DNA of 10,840 nucleotides from Conidiobolus incongruus B7586 (GCA_000697335.1 JNEM01014996.1:1-10840), one strand, 5' to 3'; shown: positions 1-8,587, numbered from the stretch's first letter. Numbers and translations are program-made. The notes: generated from the letters alone by a model not told the origin.

Positions 1-1623
1 TATAATCCTTTATTAAAATATAAATCAAAATGCTAGATTAAATTAAATTAACCCCTTTTGTAAATTCTTTTAAATAAATATTATATTGATAAATAAATGT
101 TAATTATTATAATAAATTATAATAGTTTTTGCTATTCTTATTTAATTTTTAAAACTAAATCAATTAATAGTAAACTTTTTATTTTATTTATTTAAATAAA
201 ATTATTTTTAAATATTATTCTTAATATAATTTAAAAAACCTACTATTTTATATGATATTTATAAAATATATAAAGCTAAAGTTATAAAAAGCTTTCTAAT
301 TAAAAATAACTAGAAAAAACCACCATATCTAATATATTCTTTAGATTATAACTTATGTAATGTAATTGTTTTAGGTAATTAAAAAACTAGCTTATAAGAA
401 AGTAAATTTATATAAGGAAATTTAATTAGTTTATGAAATATTAAATTTATGTCTATAATGAAAAAATTATTATTTAAAATTAAATCTTTATCAAAGGTAT
501 ATTAAAAAGTTATTAGAAAAAAAAATTATTAATTTTATATTATATATTTATTTATACATAATATATATTAAAATATTAATTTTTTTCAATTAAAAAAAAT
601 TCCAATTATTTAAATTATAAAGAAATAATAAATTTTCTTTAAAAATTAAAAAAAAAGTATATGTTATGATGATTTATTATAATAATTAATATTCTTTATT
701 AAACAAAATATTTATTATTAAAATCTATAAAAAAAGTATCTTAATTTAAAATTTTGATTTATATTTTAATAAAAAATTATATAAAAGGATTAATAAATTA
801 TTAATTATAATAATTTATTATAAAAGCTTTAGTTTTTAATAATACTTTAGTAGGTTTTGATTAACTATAGTTACTCTAGCTTTTTTGTAAGTTTTAATTA
901 AATTATAAGGTAATTATTTTATACTTTTATTAATTAATTTAAATTTAAACTTTAATATACATAATATACTTATATAACTAAGATTAAAATACTTTAATAG
1001 TTCTTTAATTAAAATAATAAAATATTTTTAATATATTTTTTATTATATTTATAATTGAAAAAATCATAGTTAAAATTAATAACTTAAATTTTAATTAGTT
1101 TAAAATAATTTCACTTCAAGCTTTAAAGTAATTTACTAAATATTAAATAGTTGATTTAAATAAATATTATTTTTATAAGCTTTTTAAAATTTTTAAATAA
1201 TTTTAAAAGGTTTGAGGTTAAGTTTTACTATTACTAAAATAAAAAACTTTAGATGATTATTGTTTAATTTAATCACATTTAATTTAAATAATTTTTCTAT
1301 TATTAATAAAAAATATTATACAACTACACAAATAAATGGTTTCAAACTATATATTTTAATATTTATTTTATATATATATATATATATATTGAAACTAATA
1401 AATTGTTGGAAAAATTAGAAATTAAAGAATTTCCCATTTCTTTGATTCTAAAGTAATATTATTATTTTTATATTTTAATATATTGATTAGTATACTAAAA
1501 TACAATACTGGAATAATCTTAATCAATCTAACTTTGTATATTGACTCTAAATAATTTGAAATTAAATTATATAATTAAATATCTTTTTACTTTCTATCCA
1601 TTTAAATTTAAAATAATGATATA
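1..1623. other. Extremely A+T-rich gene-free stretch, CpG-free
   Basis: No open frame, tRNA-like cloverleaf or recognisable element is visible on either strand. The DNA is dominated by A/T runs and includes a TA dinucleotide run near 1369-1389. Reading through it I find no CpG at all; the first is at 1624-1625. From 240 to 1623 the only GpC dinucleotides are the seven inside AGCT tetramers (starting near 274, 290, 389, 825, 878, 1119 and 1178). This could be decayed intergenic or repeat-derived DNA shaped by mutation bias, but I cannot assign it to a family. Confidence 0.6.
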
Positions 1624-1900
1624 TCGTTTTAAAAAATGATTAATAAATTCAAAATTGAGTTTATTGAAAAATTAAAAAAATGCAAATAATTAAGTTAAAA
1701 TAGTTAATTATTCGACTATTCTAATAGTTTATATGTGAGTTAATAACTAATCTTAGTATTATTTAAAATTATCAGTTAAAATGCCATTGACAATGAAAGA
1801 ATATAAAACTTGGATAGTTGTGTGAGCAATATCACTATGAACTGGATGAATTAATTAATATGAAATAATCTCAAGCCGATTTGATGCCTGCGAGAAGAAA
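1624..1900. other. 3' flank of the Rsc7/PHD gene
   Basis: This stretch lies directly downstream (minus strand) of the stop codon at 1901-1903. Base composition becomes less extreme towards the gene. A minus-strand AATAAA (plus-strand TTTATT at 1660-1665) is a possible poly(A) signal about 236 nt past the stop. Other A-rich hexamers lie closer, so the choice is uncertain. No gene is seen here. Confidence 0.4.
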
Positions 1901-4240
1901 CTATTGACAAATATGGCAGATCCAATCCCCTTGAGGAATTTTCTTGACCTTGGGTGTGTGGCAATCCATATGGAATGCACGGTCACAGGAATCACAAAAT
2001 AATAGCTTCGATTCGTCTCCTACGCTGTTACAAACAGAGCACAATTTACAATCGCTACACTGCCAGTCATACTTGAGAACATTATCGTGCAGTCGTTTGG
2101 AGTAGATATGAACACACCAAGTATGGTACTGATGTTCACATTTAGTACATTTGACGGTTACAGTGTTTTCTGTGAGATCCTCAGGAGGCTCTTCTGGAAG
2201 TACGGAGTCGGGTGCTTCAGGTTTGCCACATTCTAAACAATGATAATATATCTCAGGATCATCTCCAGGTTCCTCATTGTCACTGTCTGCAATTGAAGCT
2301 TTATCTTTGTTAAAGGACTTGACTGAGACTGAGGCGGGTGAATTCGCACTTGTATCCATATCAAGTTTACCAATTTTCATAAAGTATTTGTAATGATTAT
2401 CACAGTATTTTCCGTTAGCAGAAACAAAGTTTCTACATGGTGCATTTGTTTTCAAAGAGGTTACACCACATCTCTTTTTAGTACTGAGATCTCTAGGTGA
2501 AATATATCGACCAGATTCTGATGCGGGTTTTGATAGATTGGCAATATTCTTTATCGGAGTTCGAGTGGGATAGTTGAAACTTGATGTGGCTGGTTTGGGA
2601 TTATTGGGTAAGATACTAGGTCCAGCATTATCAACTGGAGGTAAATTATTAGAGCGATTAAGCATATCCAAAGCAGACATAAAAGAAGCAGAGTGATTTT
2701 GTTTGAATCGAACAGGATAAAAGGAGGGATGAGATTGGGGTTGGCCTTCAGCTAGTGCAATAGGATACAAATTAGTAATAGGCTTAACTTTTTGAGCATC
2801 CCGTTGTTTTTTAAGTTGATTAATCTCCTTAACAATTTCTGAGGGTAATAAACTTAGAGTTTCTTCATCAACGTCGCAAACCGAGTAATCTTGGTGAGAT
2901 TGAAGTTGAAGAGAGTTCTTGATATTATGTTTTTCCATAACATCAGGCACTGAAGCAAAAGGTACAGGATTAAAATCAACTATAGAAACTTTCAAGTTTG
3001 AAATTTGTGTAGATTGAGGAACGTGATATAAATTTGTATGTGGTTCATAGAAAATGGGTTTGGCAATACGATTTCTGAGTAGGTCAGAATTGAAAGCTTT
3101 AGTTTCATGAGCTAATTGAGATAAGTATTCTGGATCAGAAATTGACTTATATTTCAATGGAGGACGAGAGCCAATGGGGAGTGACGTTCCTGCAAAGTTT
3201 TTAGATTTACCAAGTAAATTAACGGCTTCTGTTCTAGCAGTTGGTTTGAAATTAGCTGGTTTTATCCTTCTAGGTTTGTGGATTTCGTATCTATAATAAT
3301 CATCGATACCTGCTTTTCCATTGCGAATGATCTTAGATCCAAAAACCAAAAAAGCAGACCTAGCAGTTAGTAAGTTATATTTGATACCATATCCTGGAGT
3401 TGATGCTAAATCTTTAAGCTCGGGAGCAGTAGTTGGATATATTCTTTTAAGTTGAGGATAAGGTGAGATAATCTTATGACTATCTGTAGCACCCAAGCAT
3501 TTGGCTAAAGTTGATCCCCATACATATAAACGAGTAGGATGACGTGAAGGAATAGTAAATGTATGAACAGCATAGGCTCGACCTATTAAAAGTTAAGTCG
3601 AAATACTAGAATTTTAAAAGTTTAAAGTACCTCCCAAAAGCACACCATCATGATTGATCTTTGTTTCGCCTACAGGATCGATATAAAACTCTTCCTCATC
3701 AGAATTGACTGCTTTCATCTCTGCCTCCTCTTGTAAATCAATAGAAACTGTTTCATCCAGTTGTGAGTCATTATTCGAGTCCTTACGTAATTTGGTATTC
3801 GGTGATTCGGTTGAAATTCCATTTGTTTCACTTTTACCTGTATTCGATTGGATTTCCTTGTCTTCTTCATTGATGGTGGAAGTTTCCTCATTATCAGATA
3901 ACTCTTGTAATTCTTTTCCTTTCAATGGAGATTTTTTGTCATTTGATGTATTATCGCCATCTTCGGAAAATTCTTTAAAAGATCTTTTCGAATTGTTAAT
4001 CTTGTTGGCAGGTCTCCCTCTACGACGAGTGCCCTTATTAGCTTTGGAAGAAGGGGGTGCTGCCATAATGTATTTATTAGAAAGTTTAGGAATTTTAACA
4101 CGAAAAGTAATAGCTGGAATTATAGGTGCAGGATGGAGATTAGGATTCTGAGAAGGTAAAGCTCTATTTAAATTTTTATTAGTTAGTCTTTGAGATTTTC
4201 TACTGATTTTATTTGGAAGTTCAGTTGAGATAAAAGGCAT
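1901..4240 (-). CDS. Rsc7/Swp82 (SAY-type) chromatin-remodelling subunit with AT-hook and C-terminal double PHD finger (PHF10/SAYP-like)
   Basis: Predicted nuclear subunit of an RSC/PBAF-type SWI/SNF remodeller. Two exons, 4240-3631 and 3582-1901, joined across a 48-nt phase-1 intron, give 763 residues. The ATG at 4240-4238 has A at -3 and an in-frame stop upstream at 4264-4262; M59 (MAAPPS) is a possible alternative start. Visible in order: AT-hook RRRGRPANK (72-80); acidic Ser/Asn-rich disordered stretch (about 88-187); Rsc7/Swp82 domain (about 188-307), with DGVLLGGRAY at the splice junction and later FGSKIIRNG and DDYY; low-complexity linker; Cys3-His cluster C575, C586, C597, H600; PHD1 (C652, C655, C682, C685, H690, C693, C712, C715); PHD2 (C718, C721, C733, C736, H741, C744, C759, C762). 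The protein ends one residue after the last zinc ligand. Yeast Rsc7 and Swp82 lack PHD fingers; animal PHF10/SAYP pairs a SAY domain with double PHD fingers. Histone-tail reading is inferred from family. Reading frame and domains are intact. Confidence 0.93.
2237..2470 (-). other. Cys3-His cluster and linker ahead of the PHD pair
   Basis: Within the Rsc7/PHD protein, residues 575-600 read C-X10-C-X10-C-X2-H, ending in the GKYCDNH motif. The spacing and the YC-X2-H ending resemble the half-motif of the C3Hc3H potential DNA-binding zinc finger seen in KANSL2/INO80D-type chromatin proteins. It is followed by an acidic linker and the first PHD cysteine at residue 652. The family match is by eye; zinc binding is inferred. 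Confidence 0.45.
3583..3630 (-). other. Intron of the Rsc7/PHD gene (48 nt, phase 1)
   Basis: On the minus strand the donor is GTACTT and the acceptor AATAG, with CTTAAC as a likely branch site about 10 nt before the acceptor. Removing it restores LLGG-RAY, matching the conserved start of the Rsc7 domain, and keeps one frame from 4240 to 1901. Without splicing the upstream frame stops at 3616-3614, only a few codons past the junction. Confidence 0.93.
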
Positions 4241-4270
4241 TATATATTGACAATAAAAAACTTATTGAAT

Positions 4271-4293
4271 GGATTTCGTACGTTGAGAAATCC
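4271..4293. promoter_or_regulatory. Perfect 7-bp hairpin in the 5' flank of the Rsc7/PHD gene
   Basis: GGATTTC (4271-4277) and GAAATCC (4287-4293) are perfect inverted repeats around a 9-nt loop that holds part of the palindrome CGTACG. The hairpin lies about 30 nt upstream of the minus-strand ATG, so it would sit in the leader if transcription starts further out. It could be a protein-binding palindrome or a leader stem-loop; the function is unknown. Confidence 0.35.
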
Positions 4294-4529
4294 TTTTTAG
4301 TAATTTCAAATATTAAACAAAAGATAATAAAAATATATTTTACAGGATACAAATACTTTAATAGTGAGCGTTGTCAGATTGCTTAATTGTTGCAGACTAG
4401 ACTGTTTGATATAGAATATGAGATAAACATAAAGGATCTAATAATACAAGAGCGTATGTTATGGGATGTATGATGAATGAATTTTGATTACCATTGAAAT
4501 TATCAAGATTAACAATAGAATAATCTATG

Positions 4530-4574
4530 AATGATTGGATAAAATATATAATGTCAACAACTCATCCAATCATT
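4530..4574. promoter_or_regulatory. Inverted pair of CCAAT boxes (11-bp inverted repeat)
   Basis: AATGATTGGAT (4530-4540) and ATCCAATCATT (4564-4574) are an exact 11-bp inverted repeat separated by 23 nt. Each arm holds CCAATCA, the core bound by the HAP/NF-Y CCAAT-binding complex, in opposite orientations. The pair lies about 290-335 nt upstream of the Rsc7/PHD start codon, a plausible promoter position. Binding is inferred from the motif only. Confidence 0.5.
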
Positions 4575-5391
4575 TTTAACCTTTTTGGATTAAATTTGAG
4601 CTTGTGTTGAATTCATTTGATATAAAGGGTTAAAAGAATTTGCTTATCAAAGTGAATTTACTAAATTTTGGAAATATAGGAAATTAATTAATAGAAATGT
4701 ATTTGCCTAATTATACATTCAAATAATTATCAAAATAATAATATCAAGTTGTATATATATATATATATATAGCTAACTGTTATAATAATTACTGATTAAT
4801 ATAATTACAAATATAACAATCTCATTACAAAATGATCTTAACTTACTATAGCATATTTTAGACACAAATAAAGTATTATATTGTTTTGATATTAATAATA
4901 AATAAATTTCAATTGAAATGTATTTGATACATATCATTTATATGAATGTATATATCATACCAGTATATTATAAAGAATTATTAAATTATTGATTCCATAT
5001 GTTTTCCAATTAACAGGGTACAAGATTAGGATGAGGAAATTGATTTAGGTAAAATTTCAAAGAATTGGTTCAACTACTAATATTTATAGACGTAATTAAA
5101 TATCAATTTTGATTTTGGGATTATTGAAGAATAATATAAAATTAAATGCTCAATAAATTGTACCATACTATCACAGATTTACATACTATTAATCTTGTTT
5201 TGGTCTATAAAATTATATTTAAATTTTTGATTTTAAAAATTGATTTAGTGTAAATAAAGATATCATCATCACGTTTTATTTCTATTTTATTGACGCTCAT
5301 GATCGAATATGATATATATTTAAAATATGGAATTTGAATTGAATTGTTAGCTATATTAATTTTGCTTTCAATTAAACTCGTCCGAAGTTGA

Positions 5392-5529
5392 TCAAAATTG
5401 ATTATCCTTGTCCAAATCTTGCATGAAATCTAAAGAACTCAACACTAATCTTGGAAGACAAGCTTGATTAGTTGTTAGATAGCAAACGAGTATATTCCTA
5501 GCAGTATTGATATTTGGACCTATTTTTAC
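5392..5529 (-). other. Possible small exon or coding remnant (45 codons, unrecognised)
   Basis: In an otherwise A/T-rich spacer, the DNA from about 5371 to 5700 is noticeably richer in G+C. On the minus strand it carries a 45-codon open stretch with mixed amino-acid content, including ARNILVCYLTTNQ and LSSLDFMQDLDKDNQF, ending in TGA at 5394-5392. It has no ATG at its start, but AAAAATAG at 5527-5520 could be a splice acceptor. I do not recognise the peptide and found no convincing partner exon. Chance openness cannot be excluded. Confidence 0.15.
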
Positions 5530-5699
5530 TTAATATTAAAGGCATTTGAAAGGCTTGCTTGATCTTATTTGTATATCCAGATATCCATGATTATTATATG
5601 CTTTGCTTGAGCGATACTTGTTATAAAAAGATATCTTGTACTAAAGGCATTACTATTTTGCTAAATAACTGTTGATTAAATTTGCAATAAGATGAGATC

Positions 5700-7560
5700 A
5701 TCTAAACATTTCTTCTATTCTTTTACTCCCAATATATTTATTTACTTTTCTTACCATATTTGAGTCAAATTTGAGAAATAAAGATATATAAATATATTCA
5801 ATCATCAATATAATAAGTATACTTTTTAACAGGTTATTAATTTTTTAACCTTTTTCTTACTTTTTAATATCTTGTATATCAATTTTTGAGGTTTATCACT
5901 GCTATAACCAATATGATAAATCCTCCTAATATTTTTAATATCAATTAAAAATGGTAATTTATTGCAAAATTTATATATTATGTTCAAAAGTTAAACTTTT
6001 TTATTATATTTTATTTGGAAGTTTGAATATCATATATATATATATATATATATATTATAATAAAGGATTAAACTTACCAAACATTGTTCTTTAAGAATAA
6101 TAATTTATAATAAACTTTTCTGACAAGTTTAATTAAAATAATTCCAGATATAATAAACAAAGGATAATTTTTAATTTGTATGAAAAAACATATTGATTCT
6201 TAAATATTCTTTATTTTGAAAATTAAATATAAATTTTTTTGATTATATATTAAAATCGATATAATTAGTTTTCAACATCTCTCAGGATTATATTTTTTAA
6301 ATATAATAATGAATTTTTAAAACAATTGGTTTTAATCTTAAATATATATATATATATATTTAATTTTTTAATGGACAACAACAGTCGAAGGCAAAGGAAG
6401 CTGGTCTTTTAAAGCTTTAGGAAAAAGTAAAAATATTATGCTTAAGTATTAAGGAATGAACTAGTAATAAAACTCATTAGCAAAGCTATATATTAATAAT
6501 TAGGCATTGTTCTATTAAGTTTTGAATAAATAATTTATATTAAACAATAATAAAACAAAATTTTATTTATGATTTAAGTGATTCATACTTAATTAATATT
6601 TGTAGATCACTTTCTACTTATATAATATTATTTCTCTAATTTCTTTAATTTAAATAATATAATTAAAATAAAAAATATGTTTTAATATAAAATATCCAAA
6701 TTATAATGATATATAATTAATACTCAAATATTATATTAAAATATAAATATTGAAATTAACCCTAATTATTAATATTATCAAAGGTTTTTTAATTATAAAA
6801 ATTATATATATTAAAATTTAATGTTAGCTCAAAATATATTTTTAATTAAATAATATAATAAAAACAAAATATAATAAATAATTTCAAAAATATCCTTTTT
6901 AAAAATATTATTTTGTTTTAAAATAATAAATAATTAATAATAAATATAATTTTAAACTATTGTACATCAAAAGTTATTTTTATTTATTTTATAAATTTAT
7001 ATATTTTTTTGTTTATTTTCAGATATAATTCATTAATCTTTACTATATGCTAATCATGATCTTATAAAATATCATTAATTAATAATTTACATATATTATT
7101 GAAGTTTTAATTTTTAAGTTTCATAATTTAAAAATATTTTTTATAGGAAATAATATAATCCAATATAATTTATTTCTATTTTTTTAATTATACTTAAAAA
7201 TCATAATTTTTAAAATACACTCTTGATTTAATATTTGAAATAATACTTAATTTGAGAAAAACTATTCAAAATATTTGGAAATTAATTGAGCACTTGCTTA
7301 TGGTATATTGCATAAATTTTTATATAGTATGCTTTATTTATTTTGTTAAATATTGCTTTTTTGATAAAAAGTTATTTTATATTAGAGAGCGAGTAAAGTC
7401 TAACCTACTAAAGGTTCATATAGTTTTAATCTTTCTAACTGCACCCTAATATCTAGGATTATTTGATAAGATTCTAACTTGTAAAAGCAAAAATATAGTT
7501 ATAATTATTTATATTGGTTTAAGGATGATAATAATATAATTAGTGCCCTATTATTTGAAA
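5700..7560. other. A+T-rich spacer with TA microsatellites, no gene
   Basis: I see no supported gene here. It contains TA runs near 6032-6055 and 6341-6359. A small patch at about 6371-6425 stands out for higher G+C; it holds a 13-residue ATG frame (MDNNSRRQRKLVF) and a second short open stretch in another frame, neither recognisable. From 6388 to 7389 there is no CpG. A 65-codon open stretch at 7252-7449 starts with TTG and has the hydrophobic, Ile/Phe/Tyr-rich content expected of chance frames in A/T-rich DNA. Confidence 0.5.
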
Positions 7561-7610
7561 CTAAATACTATTGTAAAATAATATCCAAGTATTTGTGCTA
7601 CAAGTGATAG

Positions 7611-7706
7611 TTTATCCAGGCTTTGGTTAAATATCCAGAAGCATTCTTTGAACTAGTGGAAATTCTGGGAAGTGCCAAATGGTTGGTCATAAAGTCGGTC
7701 AAATAG
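7611..7706 (+). other. Short coding-like stretch upstream of ISU1 (31 codons, unrecognised)
   Basis: A less A/T-rich island at about 7590-7720 contains 31 open codons followed by TAG, with coding-like content such as QALVKYPEAFFELVEILGSA. An in-frame stop lies immediately before it and no ATG is present, so it is not a gene as it stands. The tandem repeat makes up its end. It could be a decayed gene fragment or chance; I do not recognise it. Confidence 0.12.
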
Positions 7707-7716
7707 TCGGCCAAAT
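7671..7716 (+). repeat. Short tandem repeat, about four 12-bp units
   Basis: Two near-identical 12-mers, AGTCGGTCAAAT (7693-7704) and AGTCGGCCAAAT (7705-7716), follow a diverged unit GGTTGGTCATAA (7681-7692) and a shorter copy AGTGCCAAAT (7671-7680). The unit is G+C-rich for this spacer and lies about 300-340 nt upstream of the ISU1 start codon. It may be a remnant of coding repeats (12 bp is four codons) or a cluster of binding sites. Confidence 0.55.
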
Positions 7717-7876
7717 GTTTGAGTACTAAAATAGTCAATAAATTATCAGATCGAAAAAACTACCTATAAAAAATCAACTAATCAAATTTAATTTTGACAT
7801 TTAATTATTATTAAAGAGAATGATTAAAAATTTACCATCTGATAAAAAAATTTGAAATCATGAATCAAGTATTCTA

Positions 7877-7883
7877 CCAATCA
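7877..7883 (+). promoter_or_regulatory. CCAAT box of the ISU1 promoter
   Basis: CCAATCA on the plus strand matches the core site of the fungal CCAAT-binding (HAP/NF-Y) complex. It lies 49 nt upstream of the TATA-like box and 128 nt upstream of the ISU1 ATG. In several fungi this complex, sometimes with HapX, controls mitochondrial and iron-dependent genes, so the site fits the gene. Binding is inferred. Confidence 0.45.
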
Positions 7884-7931
7884 CTATCAAGAATTTTGAT
7901 AATAAATTATTTGACATCATCTGGAGAAAAG

Positions 7932-7938
7932 TATATAA
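7932..7938 (+). promoter_or_regulatory. TATA-like box of ISU1
   Basis: TATATAA lies 74 nt upstream of the ISU1 ATG, next to a slightly G-containing stretch (GTATATAAGAGC) in A/T-rich DNA. Position and sequence suit a core promoter, but such strings are common at this base composition. Confidence 0.4.
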
Positions 7939-8011
7939 GAGCAAAAAGATTTTATTTTTTTGTTACAATTTAGAAAATATTAAATAAAAATTTATAAATA
8001 CCTAAGTTAAA

Positions 8012-8587
8012 ATGATTGCTAGATCTCTTACTTTAGTCAAATTAGCTCAACGCCCTGCTTTAAGAAGCTCTTTCCAACTTGCTAGACAATATCATGAAAA
8101 AGTAAGTTTATAATCTCAAAATCACATGACAATTTACCAATACTATTGATAAATAGGTTATTGATCATTATGAAAAGCCTCGTAATGTTGGTTCTATGAA
8201 CAAAAACGACTTCGATGTAGGTACTGGCTTAGTTGGTGCTCCTGCTTGTGGTGATGTTATGAAATTACAAATCAGAGTTGATGAAAAAACTGGAAAAATT
8301 ATTGAAGCCAAGTTTAAAACTTTTGGTTGTGGTTCTGCCATTGCTTCCTCTAGTTTTATGACAGAACGTGTCCAAGGCATGACATTGGATGAAGCCTCCA
8401 AGATCAAAAACACTGAAATTGCTAAGGAACTATGCCTCCCTCCTGTCAAGCTTCATTGCTCAAGTAAGTCTCTTTTCAAATTTTTATACTTAGCCTTTTC
8501 TAATTACTCTTTTTAGTGCTTGCTGAAGATGCTATCAAATCAGCTATCAAAGATTACCAAAGCAAACGCTTAAATCGCCAATTGTAA
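8012..8587 (+). CDS. ISU1: Mitochondrial iron-sulfur cluster assembly scaffold (ISCU/Isu1)
   Basis: Scaffold on which the Nfs1-Isd11-Acp1 cysteine desulfurase, frataxin and ferredoxin build [2Fe-2S] clusters in the mitochondrial matrix; Hsp70/J-protein chaperones then hand the cluster on. Three exons (8012-8101, 8157-8463, 8517-8587) give 155 residues, a normal length. Residues 1-26 are rich in Arg, Ser and Leu with no acidic residue, as in a matrix-targeting presequence; the conserved fold begins near YHEK (27-30). All hallmarks are present: cluster cysteines C61 (GAPACGD), C88 (TFGCGS) and C131 (KLHCS), D63, H130, and the LPPVK chaperone-binding motif at 124-128. M133 is the residue whose change to Ile lowers frataxin dependence in yeast, so this is the frataxin-dependent form. 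The ATG has A at -3. Codons often end in C (AAC, GAC, TTC, GTC) despite the A/T-rich genome, suggesting high expression. Sequence style (FMTERVQGMTLDEA, KDYQSKR) is fungal. Confidence 0.98.
8102..8156 (+). other. ISU1 intron 1 (55 nt, phase 0)
   Basis: Donor GTAAGT, acceptor AAATAG. It separates the presequence exon (ending YHEK) from the exon starting VIDHYEKPRN. Splicing restores the conserved YHEKVIDHYE block, which sets the boundaries with little doubt. Confidence 0.95.
8464..8516 (+). other. ISU1 intron 2 (53 nt, phase 1)
   Basis: Donor GTAAGT, branch-like TTCTAATTAC, a pyrimidine run and acceptor TTTTTAG. It splits the Met133 codon (A|TG) inside the invariant HCSMLAED motif, so the junction is certain from conservation. 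Unspliced reading would continue to a stop at 8514-8516 and lose the last 23 residues. Confidence 0.95.

Larger units (their letters stand above)
4241..5370. other. Intergenic DNA, 5' flank of the Rsc7/PHD gene
   Basis: The first 400 nt or so upstream of the minus-strand gene are less A+T-rich than the surrounding spacer and probably include its promoter and leader (see the CCAAT pair and hairpin). A further inverted repeat, TTTTAACC (4574-4581) with GGTTAAAA (4628-4635), is present. A TA run occupies about 4752-4771. Beyond that I see only A/T-rich sequence, with no coding frame or RNA gene. Confidence 0.5.

Noticed and set aside
240-1260. Decayed transposable element
   Set aside because: The composition looks like old mutated DNA, but I found no terminal repeats, no flanking duplication and no recognisable protein trace, so no element is called.
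3705-4151. 148-codon open frame on the plus strand
   Set aside because: It is antisense to exon 1 of the Rsc7/PHD gene. Its Ser/Leu-rich content mirrors the acidic, Ser/Asn-rich real protein, and it has no recognisable domain.
4574-4635. TTTTAACC/GGTTAAAA inverted repeat as transposon ends
   Set aside because: Eight A/T-rich base pairs over a 46-nt gap with no target-site duplication is too weak for an element.
7252-7449. 65-codon plus-strand open frame
   Set aside because: It starts with TTG, has no ATG until codon 17, is rich in Ile/Phe/Tyr/Lys as expected for chance frames in A/T-rich DNA, and has no recognisable motif. I could not rule out an old gene remnant.
8168-8449. 93-codon open frame on the minus strand
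   Set aside because: It is antisense to the conserved ISU1 exon 2, which is certain from family motifs; the reverse frame has no family likeness.
8196-8516. ISU1 starting at the internal Met44 and reading through intron 2
   Set aside because: Conserved sequence upstream (VIDHYEKPRNVGS) and a presequence exon show the true start at 8012. The read-through tail after HCS is intron sequence.
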